DNA from: a virus
Reading direction: 5' to 3' (one strand)
IMG/VR virus record: IMGVR_UViG_3300049827_000390
Location: 1 to 26,714 of that record
DNA: 26,714 bases
Shown here in pieces: positions 19,760 through 26,714 of the stretch. Under the pieces are notes generated by a model. It was not told the origin of the DNA, searched no databases, and worked only from the letters and a program-made list of their open reading frames with translations. Positions within the stretch are counted from its first letter, which is position 1; every line of letters starts with the position of its first letter. A program made the translations under genes and the position numbers.

Positions 19760-20647
19760 CTAGGAAACCGTGTCTATGTCGCCGTCAGCGTCTCCGTTAA
19801 AAACTGGCATTCTTAAAGCATTCACTGCAAAACCCATCGTTACCACTTGGATGGCTCTGCCTAACCACTTCTCTTTATGATTCCAGGCATCAATTCTATC
19901 TGCTCTGCTAAAACCCGTACCAACACGCCCAACGATTTTTCCAGTAGCATCCTTTAAGACTAAGGCCCCCATAGATGGTTTTATATTTCCATCCTTGTCT
20001 ACCTCCTGGATGATGTCAGAAACTTCTAGGTTATAGGTCAGTTTGTGCTTGATCTTAAATCTAACATTGCCTTCTGATTCGGGCTTGGTTAAGCTAGTGA
20101 TTATAACGCCTTCTTGCCCGCGTTCTTTGGTTCTACGGATGAGATTATCTATTGCCTCATGCCCGGAATAAATTTGCGGAACAAAGATTAAATCTGGTTT
20201 CCCTATTAATTTTTCTACTTTTTTAAGATGTTCTAATTTTTCTTTATAGGTAGGAAATTCTGGATTTATAACGTTATGTAAGGCTACTCTGGCAGGACCA
20301 ATCCTTCCCTGAGTTTCCACAGCCCTCGGTGGAAGAGAGTTTAATATTCCAGAGATTGTGGGATGGGACTCTACTTGAGTTTTATTAAACCCTGAATGGA
20401 ACACCTCCGCATTGAAGACCTGGCCAGCAAGTTCTGGGACTGTAAAGTCTAGATGTGGAAGAGCCGATGTCCTCTCAGGATAGGTACCCTTTACACTTAA
20501 ACGACGAGATATATAGTGAGGTTTTCCTTTAGAATCTATCTGAACGAAAAAGTTTGCCCCATCTATCTTTGCGGTTCCAATCGGGTCCTCTAAGGCCCTC
20601 CAGGTTTTTTTATCAGAAGATTCTAAATATTTAGCTCTTTGGAACAC
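19760..20647 (-). CDS. ATP-dependent DNA (or polynucleotide) ligase
   Basis: The 295-aa protein has the nucleotidyltransferase motifs of ATP-dependent ligases: motif I AKIDGAN with Lys27 as the AMP acceptor, RRLS as the motif Ia/Ib region, FNAEVF (motif III), EGVII (motif IV) and FKIKHK (motif V). A short OB-type domain follows. The enzyme would seal nicks in phage DNA; the N after KxDGx where Arg is usual is mildly atypical. The frame starts with GTG and overlaps the 52-aa gene upstream by 17 nt. It ends a minus-strand operon that also contains a helicase, an HNH endonuclease and a LigD phosphoesterase-like protein, which suggests a DNA repair or end-processing unit. Confidence 0.85.
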   Translation of the reverse strand: MFQRAKYLESSDKKTWRALEDPIGTAKIDGANFFVQIDSKGKPHYISRRLSVKGTYPERTSALPHLDFTVPELAGQVFNAEVFHSGFNKTQVESHPTISGILNSLPPRAVETQGRIGPARVALHNVINPEFPTYKEKLEHLKKVEKLIGKPDLIFVPQIYSGHEAIDNLIRRTKERGQEGVIITSLTKPESEGNVRFKIKHKLTYNLEVSDIIQEVDKDGNIKPSMGALVLKDATGKIVGRVGTGFSRADRIDAWNHKEKWLGRAIQVVTMGFAVNALRMPVFNGDADGDIDTVS

Positions 20648-20789
20648 TTGTCTTCTTCTTTTTATAAACAGTCTTAATCAAAGTCTCTCCCGGCTTAACC
20701 GGTTTATCCTCAGCTACCCAACGCTTCTTACCTTGTTTGTCCTGATATAAACTAAGTTTGACGGCGAGTTTGGTGAGGTAGGGGTTCAC
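20631..20789 (-). CDS. 52-aa small protein with MNxYLxK(I/L)A N-terminus
   Basis: The GTG start overlaps the TGA of the helicase gene (GTGA). It encodes MNPYLTKLAVKLSLYQDKQG and so on, a lysine-rich short protein ending KKKKTSVPKS. Its first nine residues resemble those of the helicase just upstream (MNRYLVKIA) and of the 56-aa protein farther up (MNKYLTKIA). No domain is recognised; the shared leader peptide is its main feature. Confidence 0.65.
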   Translation of the reverse strand: MNPYLTKLAVKLSLYQDKQGKKRWVAEDKPVKPGETLIKTVYKKKKTSVPKS

Positions 20790-22246
20790 GAATTTACCTT
20801 CATTACGTTCTTTATCTGATCAAAGACATCAGACTTGTCGTCACTCATTTCTCGTAGGTACTTATCTATGCTCGTAGGAGGTTTTCCAAATAAACCCTTA
20901 GGATGGACAGAAAGGAAATGTTCTACTTCGACTGTTCTTTCTTCCTTAGGTAGATGGGTGTGAGATTCGTATCTAGAAGCTCTACCTATAACTTGCTTGA
21001 TTTTACTAGGGTTAAAGTGGGGATCTAAGATTTGTACTCTTTTGACACCCTTCAAATCTATCCCCTCAGATCCGCTTGAACTAACAATTAATACAGGCAT
21101 TTTACCAGCATTAAAGTCATTCTTCAACACGTCTTTCTCTTCTTTAGATAAAGAGCCTACGAACTTACCGTGTTTAATACCCCTTTCTATCAAAGCTCTA
21201 GAATATTCATCTACACCGGCATCTAGATAGTTAGAATAAACTAATCCTTTAAAGTTTTTATCTTTTTTCATCCCGGCCTCCAGGCTGGAAACAGCCTTTT
21301 GAATCTTAGGAGTAAAATTCATGGAATCCCTATTCTGAACCAGATGTCTAGTTGAGTTAGAAACCTGTCTAATTCCTTGGGAGAACGCGTTAAGCTGAGC
21401 CTTTTCTTTTTTATCTAGAGGTAAGGAATGCCTGACTTTCATTTTTAACCAGAAAGGCATCTGACCTTCTAAAAACTTGTAGTACTTCTGCTGTTCAGGA
21501 CTAAGCTCTACTTCTACAGTTTTTTCAGTAATAGTAGGGAATTTATCTTTAGCAGCCGGATCATCTTTAGGATCATACATATGTACGTGTTCTTTAAAGA
21601 TTTCTCCCAGTTCTTCTTGTCGTATAAGCTTATCCTCTTGCTCTGGTTTACGTCCTAAGATTTTATCTGTTAAACCTTGTGGTTTATTGACTTTTCTTAG
21701 ATAACGGTTCTCAAAGTCTTTGCGCTTAGTAGGCATGACCTCCCTACCCGCTGCCAAATTAATCTGGTGGCTGACATCGGCCCCATGATTAAAATTAGCA
21801 GTGGCTGTGGCCAGAATTCTCTTATCTGCTTTTCTAAATATCTGTTCTAAAGATTGGGCTCGCTGAGTATCTGAATTACGTAATTTTTGGCTTTCATCGG
21901 CTATAGCAATAGAGTATCTATGCTTAGCTAGTTCATCAGAGATATTGTTCGCTTTCTCGTATGAGAAAACGTGTAATCTCTTACGATCAAGTTTTATCTT
22001 ATGCTTATCTAATTCTTTGTCTACGTTTGTGACTAAGCTAGCCGGAGCTACGATCAAGGCATCATGCTTTTTATCTTCGTCAAGGGCCTTCTTAGCCGCA
22101 TCCAAGAAAAATTTCGTCTTACCCGCCCCAGTTCCCCAGTGAACTATGAGGCCTTTACTGTCGTCTAATTTTTTATGGGCAGCGATAACATGAGGCTTAT
22201 CTTCCTCAGCCTTCTGCCTGGCGATTTTAACTAAGTAACGGTTCAC
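20786..22246 (-). CDS. SF2 DEAD-like/SNF2-like helicase
   Basis: The 486-aa protein shows motif I WGTGAGKTK (37-45), motif II ADESQ (116-120), motif III TATAN, the second RecA domain with SSSGSEGIDLKG (motif V), and QVIGRASRYES (motif VI with the arginine finger). It resembles the compact SF2 helicases of large DNA viruses and phages. The N-terminal MNRYLVKIA is a peptide shared with two neighbours. The start is GTG, overlapping the preceding TGA (GTGA). Its role in the operon may be DNA unwinding for repair, transcription or injection; the sequence does not decide. Confidence 0.88.
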   Translation of the reverse strand: MNRYLVKIARQKAEEDKPHVIAAHKKLDDSKGLIVHWGTGAGKTKFFLDAAKKALDEDKKHDALIVAPASLVTNVDKELDKHKIKLDRKRLHVFSYEKANNISDELAKHRYSIAIADESQKLRNSDTQRAQSLEQIFRKADKRILATATANFNHGADVSHQINLAAGREVMPTKRKDFENRYLRKVNKPQGLTDKILGRKPEQEDKLIRQEELGEIFKEHVHMYDPKDDPAAKDKFPTITEKTVEVELSPEQQKYYKFLEGQMPFWLKMKVRHSLPLDKKEKAQLNAFSQGIRQVSNSTRHLVQNRDSMNFTPKIQKAVSSLEAGMKKDKNFKGLVYSNYLDAGVDEYSRALIERGIKHGKFVGSLSKEEKDVLKNDFNAGKMPVLIVSSSGSEGIDLKGVKRVQILDPHFNPSKIKQVIGRASRYESHTHLPKEERTVEVEHFLSVHPKGLFGKPPTSIDKYLREMSDDKSDVFDQIKNVMKVNS

Positions 22247-22413
22247 GACTTCTTCTTCTTAGCCTGTACGACCTTCTTCAACTTAGCATTCCCCAGTTTC
22301 GGAGGCTTGTTAAACTGAGCCCTTAGAGAGTCCATGCTAACCTTCTTGTTTTTTTGCGCCTTTTCTTTCTTAGTTTTTAAAGAGGATGCAATCTTGGTTA
22401 AATACTTGTTCAT
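22243..22413 (-). CDS. 56-aa Lys-rich protein with MNKYLTKIA N-terminus
   Basis: The ATG overlaps the TGA of the HNH gene (ATGA) and its TGA overlaps the helicase GTG. The sequence starts MNKYLTKIASSLKTKKEKAQ and ends in a lysine run (QAKKKKS). Almost a third of the residues are lysine, so nucleic-acid binding or a structural role is plausible. No family is recognised. It shares its first nine residues, with conservative changes, with the helicase and the 52-aa protein. Confidence 0.7.
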   Translation of the reverse strand: MNKYLTKIASSLKTKKEKAQKNKKVSMDSLRAQFNKPPKLGNAKLKKVVQAKKKKS

Positions 22414-23063
22414 TCTATTTCAAACCTATTGTGCTTCGAGATATTTTCCTTAGCAGGAATAACTCTTAAATTATTTTCAACGTGTAATCCACTTACTAAC
22501 TTGCCTTGTAAAGGTATAATATGGTCTACATGGTGTGGTACACCCGTTTCTTCGGTTAATTTGCGTGCTTCTCTATATAGCTGTTTGATTTTTTCTAAAT
22601 TGGCCCAAGACACAGTGCGTTGTTTTTCTCTACATCTTCTTAACGCACGTTCGGCACACGCTAAATCTTTGTGATTTTTTCTATATTTAGCTCTATAACC
22701 TTTGTTAATACGTTCCAATTTAATTGGATCTGATCGAGTTTTTTTAGCTTGCTCTCTTTTTACAAGTCTTTGATTTTCTATATCTGAATGATATTTTTGG
22801 TACGAATATTCTTTAACCTTAGGCTTTATCTTTTCCGCATTTTCTGCATAATATTTTTTACCATATATAACCCCATTAAGGCGTTCTCTATCTATATTTT
22901 TTTCATAATAATTTTTTCTAAATGCCAAGGCACACAAAACACACTTACTATTAGCCGTGTATCTCATTGGAGAAAGATGCCCTTTACGACAATCTGAATC
23001 AGATTGAAATTTTTGTAGTCCAGCTAATTTAGCTGCCTCTCTAAGTTTGGATTTATTTGCCAT
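22410..23063 (-). CDS. HNH endonuclease, possibly homing type
   Basis: The C-terminal part carries HHVDHIIPLQGKLVSGLHVENNLRVIP in two runs, the HNH signature with DH as the catalytic pair and the later Asn and His (NISKHNRF). The N-terminal part has CxxGH and CVLC pairs (about residues 25-43) likely to bind zinc, followed by Tyr/Lys-rich repeats (YGKKYYAEN, YRAKYRKN) typical of phage HNH proteins that bind DNA along a long helix. It is inserted in the operon with overlaps on both sides. Such proteins are often mobile and free-standing homing endonucleases. Confidence 0.85.
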   Translation of the reverse strand: MANKSKLREAAKLAGLQKFQSDSDCRKGHLSPMRYTANSKCVLCALAFRKNYYEKNIDRERLNGVIYGKKYYAENAEKIKPKVKEYSYQKYHSDIENQRLVKREQAKKTRSDPIKLERINKGYRAKYRKNHKDLACAERALRRCREKQRTVSWANLEKIKQLYREARKLTEETGVPHHVDHIIPLQGKLVSGLHVENNLRVIPAKENISKHNRFEIE

Positions 23064-23502
23064 TTATTTTTTTCAAATACTTATTTTCTGGCTTCACTCC
23101 AAGATTCTTAAACAACCAAGATTTATCAGAGAATTTAGCTGAGTCTAATTTTTTTATTAAAAATCTATTTTTTTCACCACCACTAGTTACGGTAAATACA
23201 ATTTTTCCATCTTCGGTTTCTGGTTCAACCTTAGCTTTGCGAATGAAATCTAAAGAAACGGTGCCCGTACCATAATTTCCTTCAGGAATTGTTAATCTTT
23301 TACGTAGTGCATAATCTCTGGTGTGAACTGGCTGTTCATAAAGAATTATCGACTCTCCAATTTTTGGTAAGCTCTTCTTCGTGGCCCAGCTATAAGCATG
23401 GGAACCTAGCACCAATCTATAATCATAGTGAAACCCCGCCCTCTTGGCGTCGTGGCTCTGTCTAGTGAAGAGAATTTCTCGTCCGGTAAGTGGGTGTGGC
23501 AT
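23053..23502 (-). CDS. LigD-type 3'-phosphoesterase-domain protein
   Basis: The 149-aa protein matches the phosphoesterase (PE) domain of bacterial LigD: HDAKRAGFHYDYRL (17-30) corresponds to HDAxxLHYDLRL with His17, His25, Asp27 and Arg29, then YSWATKK (SWAVPKGPS in LigD), PVHTRDYA, and IPEGNYGTGTVSLD (IPxGxYGxGxV). In LigD this domain trims 3' ends to leave a 3'-OH before ligation. Here it stands alone, near an ATP-dependent ligase and a helicase in the same operon. The start lacks a Shine-Dalgarno site but has the AGCTAAAATCC element upstream, as the portal gene has. Confidence 0.82.
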   Translation of the reverse strand: MPHPLTGREILFTRQSHDAKRAGFHYDYRLVLGSHAYSWATKKSLPKIGESIILYEQPVHTRDYALRKRLTIPEGNYGTGTVSLDFIRKAKVEPETEDGKIVFTVTSGGEKNRFLIKKLDSAKFSDKSWLFKNLGVKPENKYLKKINGK

Positions 23503-23503
23503 G

Positions 23504-23524
23504 GGTGAACTGCGGATTTTAGCT
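23504..23524 (-). promoter_or_regulatory. AGCTAAAATCC element before the PE gene
   Basis: The minus strand reads TTTTAGCTAAAATCCG 13 nt before the ATG. The 11-mer AGCTAAAATCC is identical to that before the portal gene on the plus strand (11799-11809). It can be read as a -10 box (TAAAAT) for a short-leader transcript. Confidence 0.5.
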
Positions 23525-23553
23525 AAAAAAGAGCCCAGAACTTCAGGCTCTTT
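23525..23553 (-). terminator. Rho-independent terminator of the 514-aa gene
   Basis: AAAGAGCC pairs with GGCTCTTT and a T run (six) follows on the minus strand. It lies 18 nt after the stop at 23571. The stem has A on one side and T on the other, so it may also work for the plus strand. Confidence 0.8.
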
Positions 23554-23570
23554 CTATTTTAGCATTAAGG

Positions 23571-25115
23571 CTAAGTGGATGCAAACACTAGTTTATTTGC
23601 AAACCCAGGCCTGCCCAGTAAGTCTTGTAAATTTTCAGAGCTTACCTTTAGTTTTCCATCAATTAGTTGATCCTGCCGTGTTCTCAATATTTCCGACCAA
23701 GTCTGATGCATGGTAGTAGAATTCAGGATTTTTCTAAACGGGCTTATAAAGTCGTTGTCATTCCCGTTTTTGATCCCATCATAGATCGCAGTTAGTACCT
23801 TGTTTTTCAATTTTACAGGATCATTCAGAAATGACCCATAATTGCCACGTTTTACTAATGAACCTAGAGTTTTTAGTAGGTTGGGTTGGCTATTGAAATT
23901 TGAGTTTTCTGTAAAGTATCCACGAGCCCTCCCTCTAAGCGTACTTAAGTTAGTTAGCCCTATCCCTTCGAAACTAAAATTGTTTTCTGCGCCAAAGGCT
24001 ACAGCTTCTGTTGCATACCCATTATGTCTTCTAGTAGTCAATTTCATAGAAAATAGATCTTCCAGAACGGTAAGGGCTGAAACAGAAGAGAAAGATATTT
24101 CCTTTCCATCAACAACCATGTTTATTCTAGAGAATCCTAAAGGATCTATCTGTATACCTATTTGTGGCATCAGTAGATTGGCAAGAGTATAAGATATCAT
24201 GTGGGAGGCATAGAAGGGGCAAAGACTAATAGTCTCCACCTTTTGCTCGTAGGTGTATTCATTTAACCATAAATGAAATAGTCTAGCGCGTTCAGGATCC
24301 CTGTTCATGTATGCTAAGAACGAGAAGCAATAAGCTTTATCTGGAATAGCTTCGTAGATATTTATTAATCTAATACATGAAGTGTGTTCTGTTGCAGCTG
24401 AAGCAGTAAGAATATCCTTATAGTGATAGCCATTAACTTGAAAATTACACTTGAACGTTCTAAGAAAACCTTTTACGTCTGCTGCTAACTCTTCAGAAGA
24501 AATACAAATTCGTTTGAAGATGTTTATATATTCCGAGAAGCTTTTAGATGAAAGTTTATCTTTTAGGTTAGCCAGTTTTAATTCATAAAAAGACCCGTTG
24601 GGGCTATAATGGACATATTTGTCATTGTCTATACCAGGCGTTCCTTTAGAAACTTCTTTAAATCCTCCACCGAATCCATGTTCTAAGGAGTCCATATGCA
24701 TTATGTTACCTACAGAACTAAGTCCAGTAGACATATTTTTAGTTTTAAGAAACAGAGGTAATCCATTGTCATAATCTGAAGTATACCTAGGGGCAACCGG
24801 GATAAATTGTAAGACCGAATTTTTTATTGAACTATGAAATTCTTTGGAGTATGGAGAAAATTGCGTTACTTCATTTTCTTTAAAACCAATCCTGAATTTA
24901 AAATTGGGATGTTTAGCCATAAAAGAGTCTGGCGTTATTTCCACAAAAATATTATCAGATTTTTTAGTTGTTTCCCTACCAATCTCTTTGACCTCTGATT
25001 TTTTCGAGGTTTTAGATTTTTCCAGCTTCGGCGTAACGACTTTCTCCAATTCCGGCGGATTGCTGGCAGTAGAGATTTTCGAGGGATCTAAAAGTTCTTG
25101 GCGTATGTCTGACAT
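23571..25115 (-). CDS. 514-aa unrecognised protein, possibly virion-associated
   Basis: The first 75 residues are low-complexity and rich in Lys, Ser and Glu (KLEKSKTSKKSEVKEIGRET), probably disordered. The rest reads as a large mixed alpha/beta protein with no motif known to the annotator and no nuclease, NTPase or membrane signature. It stands alone in its transcription unit, with phage promoter copy 6 upstream and a strong terminator downstream. Its position next to the beta' C gene and its size would suit a virion or internal protein, but this is only a guess from context. Confidence 0.7.
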   Translation of the reverse strand: MSDIRQELLDPSKISTASNPPELEKVVTPKLEKSKTSKKSEVKEIGRETTKKSDNIFVEITPDSFMAKHPNFKFRIGFKENEVTQFSPYSKEFHSSIKNSVLQFIPVAPRYTSDYDNGLPLFLKTKNMSTGLSSVGNIMHMDSLEHGFGGGFKEVSKGTPGIDNDKYVHYSPNGSFYELKLANLKDKLSSKSFSEYINIFKRICISSEELAADVKGFLRTFKCNFQVNGYHYKDILTASAATEHTSCIRLINIYEAIPDKAYCFSFLAYMNRDPERARLFHLWLNEYTYEQKVETISLCPFYASHMISYTLANLLMPQIGIQIDPLGFSRINMVVDGKEISFSSVSALTVLEDLFSMKLTTRRHNGYATEAVAFGAENNFSFEGIGLTNLSTLRGRARGYFTENSNFNSQPNLLKTLGSLVKRGNYGSFLNDPVKLKNKVLTAIYDGIKNGNDNDFISPFRKILNSTTMHQTWSEILRTRQDQLIDGKLKVSSENLQDLLGRPGFANKLVFAST

Positions 25116-25161
25116 GAGTGGCTCTCGTTAAAAGAAAGGGGCGGTAAAAGGTTAGGTACTA

Positions 25162-25192
25162 GTCTTATACCAACAATTTGTTTAAATTGTAA
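25162..25192 (-). promoter_or_regulatory. phage promoter motif copy 6
   Basis: The minus strand reads TTACAATTTAAACAAATTG followed by TTGGTATAAG. The upstream half contains CAATTT and its mirror AAATTG. It lies about 47 nt before the 514-aa gene. Confidence 0.68.
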
Positions 25193-25213
25193 TTTCTAGA
25201 CTTAAACTCGTTC

Positions 25214-25231
25214 TTCTGCTAAAATAGCATC
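25214..25231 (+). promoter_or_regulatory. TCTGCTAAAAT element before beta' C
   Basis: TGCTAAAAT is an extended -10-like sequence, 6 nt before the ATG of the beta' C gene, where no Shine-Dalgarno site exists. It resembles the elements before the portal and PE genes. Confidence 0.5.
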
Positions 25232-26714
25232 ATGTCAGAAAAACTAACAACAGCAGGGGCTATATTAATCAAACATTCCCTGCCTACTCAAAAGACGAGA
25301 AATAATTTTGATATATACACACCTTTGGATAAAAAAGCTGTAGACGTTTTAGTATCTTCGCTTTTAAAAGACGGGGGGCCAGAGGCGGGAGAATTTATCA
25401 ATGGTTTAGCTAAAAAGTTTTTTAATCAAGCTACGACCATAGGAGCCACTACTCCCCTAAGTGACTACATTAATGACAGCGATGAAAAGCACGCTATTAT
25501 CCGGGAATTTGATACAAAAGCCGGACATATTATGCATTCTAATGATCACAAGGCGATAAAGAATCAGAAACTGATGAACTTAACCGGAGAGTACAATACT
25601 AGAATTGAGAAGCAAAATATAGATTATCTTATCTCTCAAAACTCTATGGCAGCTAAGATGGCTAAGACTGGGGCCAGAGGTAATCCAATGCAATTAGCCA
25701 CTGGTACTTCTAGCCCTCTCATGTCTCTAAACGTAAAAGGGGAATTGATCCCTCTCGTTATCAAACGTAGTTTTGCCGAAGGCATGAAGCCGGCAGAGCA
25801 TATTGCCTTGAGCTATATGGGACGCAGTTCCACGGTCATGTCTCAACTGAGCACAGCACTACCCGGGGCTCTATTTAAAAAACTAGCACCAACCGTCTTT
25901 CATGAAGTTATTACTATTCCGGACTGCAAGACGAAGAATGGTATACCAGTATCTATAAAGGACAAAAAGAATCTGCTCGGAAGATACACGGCAGGTACTA
26001 ATTCTCTTATTACAGAGCCTATGCTGGCTGAATTAAGTATGTCGACAGACGGTGTGATTAAGGTAAGAAGCGCTATGACATGCGAGGCCAAGGATGGGGT
26101 ATGTCAACACTGTTTCGGATTAATGGCTTCGGGAAAGCTACCAGAGATAGGTACCAATATAGGCGTCATAGCAGCTCAGAGCGTTTCTGAAGTTTTGACT
26201 CAGGCCATGCTAGGTACTAAACATAAGGCTACGGTAGGAGAACGTAAGGGTAACATCTACGAACAAGCGGCTAATCTTCTCAATAACCCGGCTGAAAACT
26301 TTAAAGACGAGGCCACAATTTCTACTATAAATGGAACGGTGTCTTCTATAAAGAAAACGCCTCTCGGTGCTACCCACGTCTATGTAAATGAGAAGATGCA
26401 TTTCGTACCTATTCAACAAGAAGTTAAAGTAAATATAGGTGATAAAGTCAAACCGGGACAAGCCCTGTCTTCTGGGATTATTAACCCAAGAAAACTAGTT
26501 GCTCTTAGAGGTATAGGGGATGGCAGGGCTTATCTATCCGATAAGCTAAGAGATACGTACCCAGACTTTTTAGATCCAAGACATTTTGAGATTATTGCTA
26601 AAAATCTAATAAAGTATGTAGAGGTTGTCCATCCTGGGAATACGGGTTTAATTCCGGGAGATAAGGTAGATATCAACACTATTAGAAAATATTTAGATAA
26701 GGGCTCCAAAGAAG
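25232..26714 (+). CDS. rpoC-like: RNA polymerase beta' subunit, C-terminal half (partial, runs off window)
   Basis: From ATG 25232 the frame stays open for 494 codons to the right edge. It corresponds to the second half of bacterial beta'. TGARGNPMQLAT (about 145-156) is the bridge-helix approach (SGARGN), RSFAEGMKPAEHIALSYMGR matches NFREGLxxxEYFIsthGAR of the bridge helix and trigger loop, a distant Cys (IPDC) plus CEAKDGVCQHC supplies the four Cys of the second zinc site, and IGVIAAQSVSEVLTQAMLGTKH matches the conserved [21 protein letters not shown]. It completes the polymerase with the beta' N gene, from which it is separated by about 6.5 kb. The TCTGCTAAAAT element precedes the ATG and no Shine-Dalgarno site is seen. 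Confidence 0.93.
   Translation, partial: MSEKLTTAGAILIKHSLPTQKTRNNFDIYTPLDKKAVDVLVSSLLKDGGPEAGEFINGLAKKFFNQATTIGATTPLSDYINDSDEKHAIIREFDTKAGHIMHSNDHKAIKNQKLMNLTGEYNTRIEKQNIDYLISQNSMAAKMAKTGARGNPMQLATGTSSPLMSLNVKGELIPLVIKRSFAEGMKPAEHIALSYMGRSSTVMSQLSTALPGALFKKLAPTVFHEVITIPDCKTKNGIPVSIKDKKNLLGRYTAGTNSLITEPMLAELSMSTDGVIKVRSAMTCEAKDGVCQHCFGLMASGKLPEIGTNIGVIAAQSVSEVLTQAMLGTKHKATVGERKGNIYEQAANLLNNPAENFKDEATISTINGTVSSIKKTPLGATHVYVNEKMHFVPIQQEVKVNIGDKVKPGQALSSGIINPRKLVALRGIGDGRAYLSDKLRDTYPDFLDPRHFEIIAKNLIKYVEVVHPGNTGLIPGDKVDINTIRKYLDKGSKE

Noticed and set aside
23571-25115. 514-aa protein as a second Ro60 or other known family
   Set aside because: None of the TROVE segments seen at 1-626 occurs in it and no other family motif could be recognised.

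Overview
The window is a piece of a large tailed bacteriophage (or prophage-like) genome. It carries a portal-protein gene, a phage-type multisubunit RNA polymerase (beta, plus a beta' split in two), three genuine CCA-encoding tRNA genes, two SF2 helicases, an ATP-dependent DNA ligase, an HNH endonuclease, a TnpB-like protein and many small orphan genes packed with 4-nt stop/start overlaps. Shine-Dalgarno sites of the AAGGA type and encoded CCA ends point to a bacterial host. The window is generally AT-rich with several GC-rich islands. No host can be named from the sequence alone.

Region 1 (1-2450, minus strand) is the most striking part. The left edge holds the first 208 codons of a Ro60/Rsr (TROVE-domain) RNA-binding protein. 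Immediately upstream of it lies a cluster of six related small RNAs (663-1977) with the layout of bacterial Y RNAs: paired ends, an invariant bulged element (GGTG on the 5' side, TTCC on the 3' side), and a second helix whose two strands co-vary between copies. Three copies carry an embedded, circularly permuted tRNA-like module whose acceptor stem is closed by a short loop (TTCG, GCAA or a longer one) instead of ending in CCA. Each resembles a different tRNA class, including a Leu-like module with a long variable arm. The other three are minimal. Two small protein genes, an extra structured RNA and an upstream XRE regulator complete the locus.

Region 2 (2476-6000) holds a macro-domain gene translationally coupled to a TnpB-like gene whose second RuvC motif lacks the usual Glu, tRNA-Lys, about 600 bp of strongly structured non-coding DNA with repeats, two GC-rich small genes, a second structured stretch, tRNA-Gly and tRNA-Ser. 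Region 3 (6000-11690, minus) holds small orphan genes, a metallophosphoesterase, a SNF2-type helicase operon and two putative membrane proteins.

Region 4 (11818-17380, plus) is an overlapping operon of portal protein, small protein and RNAP beta. The beta' N-terminal half follows at 17613-18764 and the C-terminal half begins at 25232, running off the right edge. Between the halves lies about 6.3 kb of minus-strand genes: small proteins, DNA ligase, SF2 helicase, HNH endonuclease, a LigD-type 3'-phosphoesterase-like protein and a 514-aa unknown.

Two kinds of promoter-like motif recur. One is CAATTT-(10-12 nt)-TTGGTATAAG, found six times on the minus strand upstream of genes with Shine-Dalgarno sites or tRNAs. 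The other is GCTAAAAT (or TATAAT/TATAAA) placed 6-13 nt before start codons that lack a Shine-Dalgarno site. The phage polymerase may recognise one of them; this is inference.
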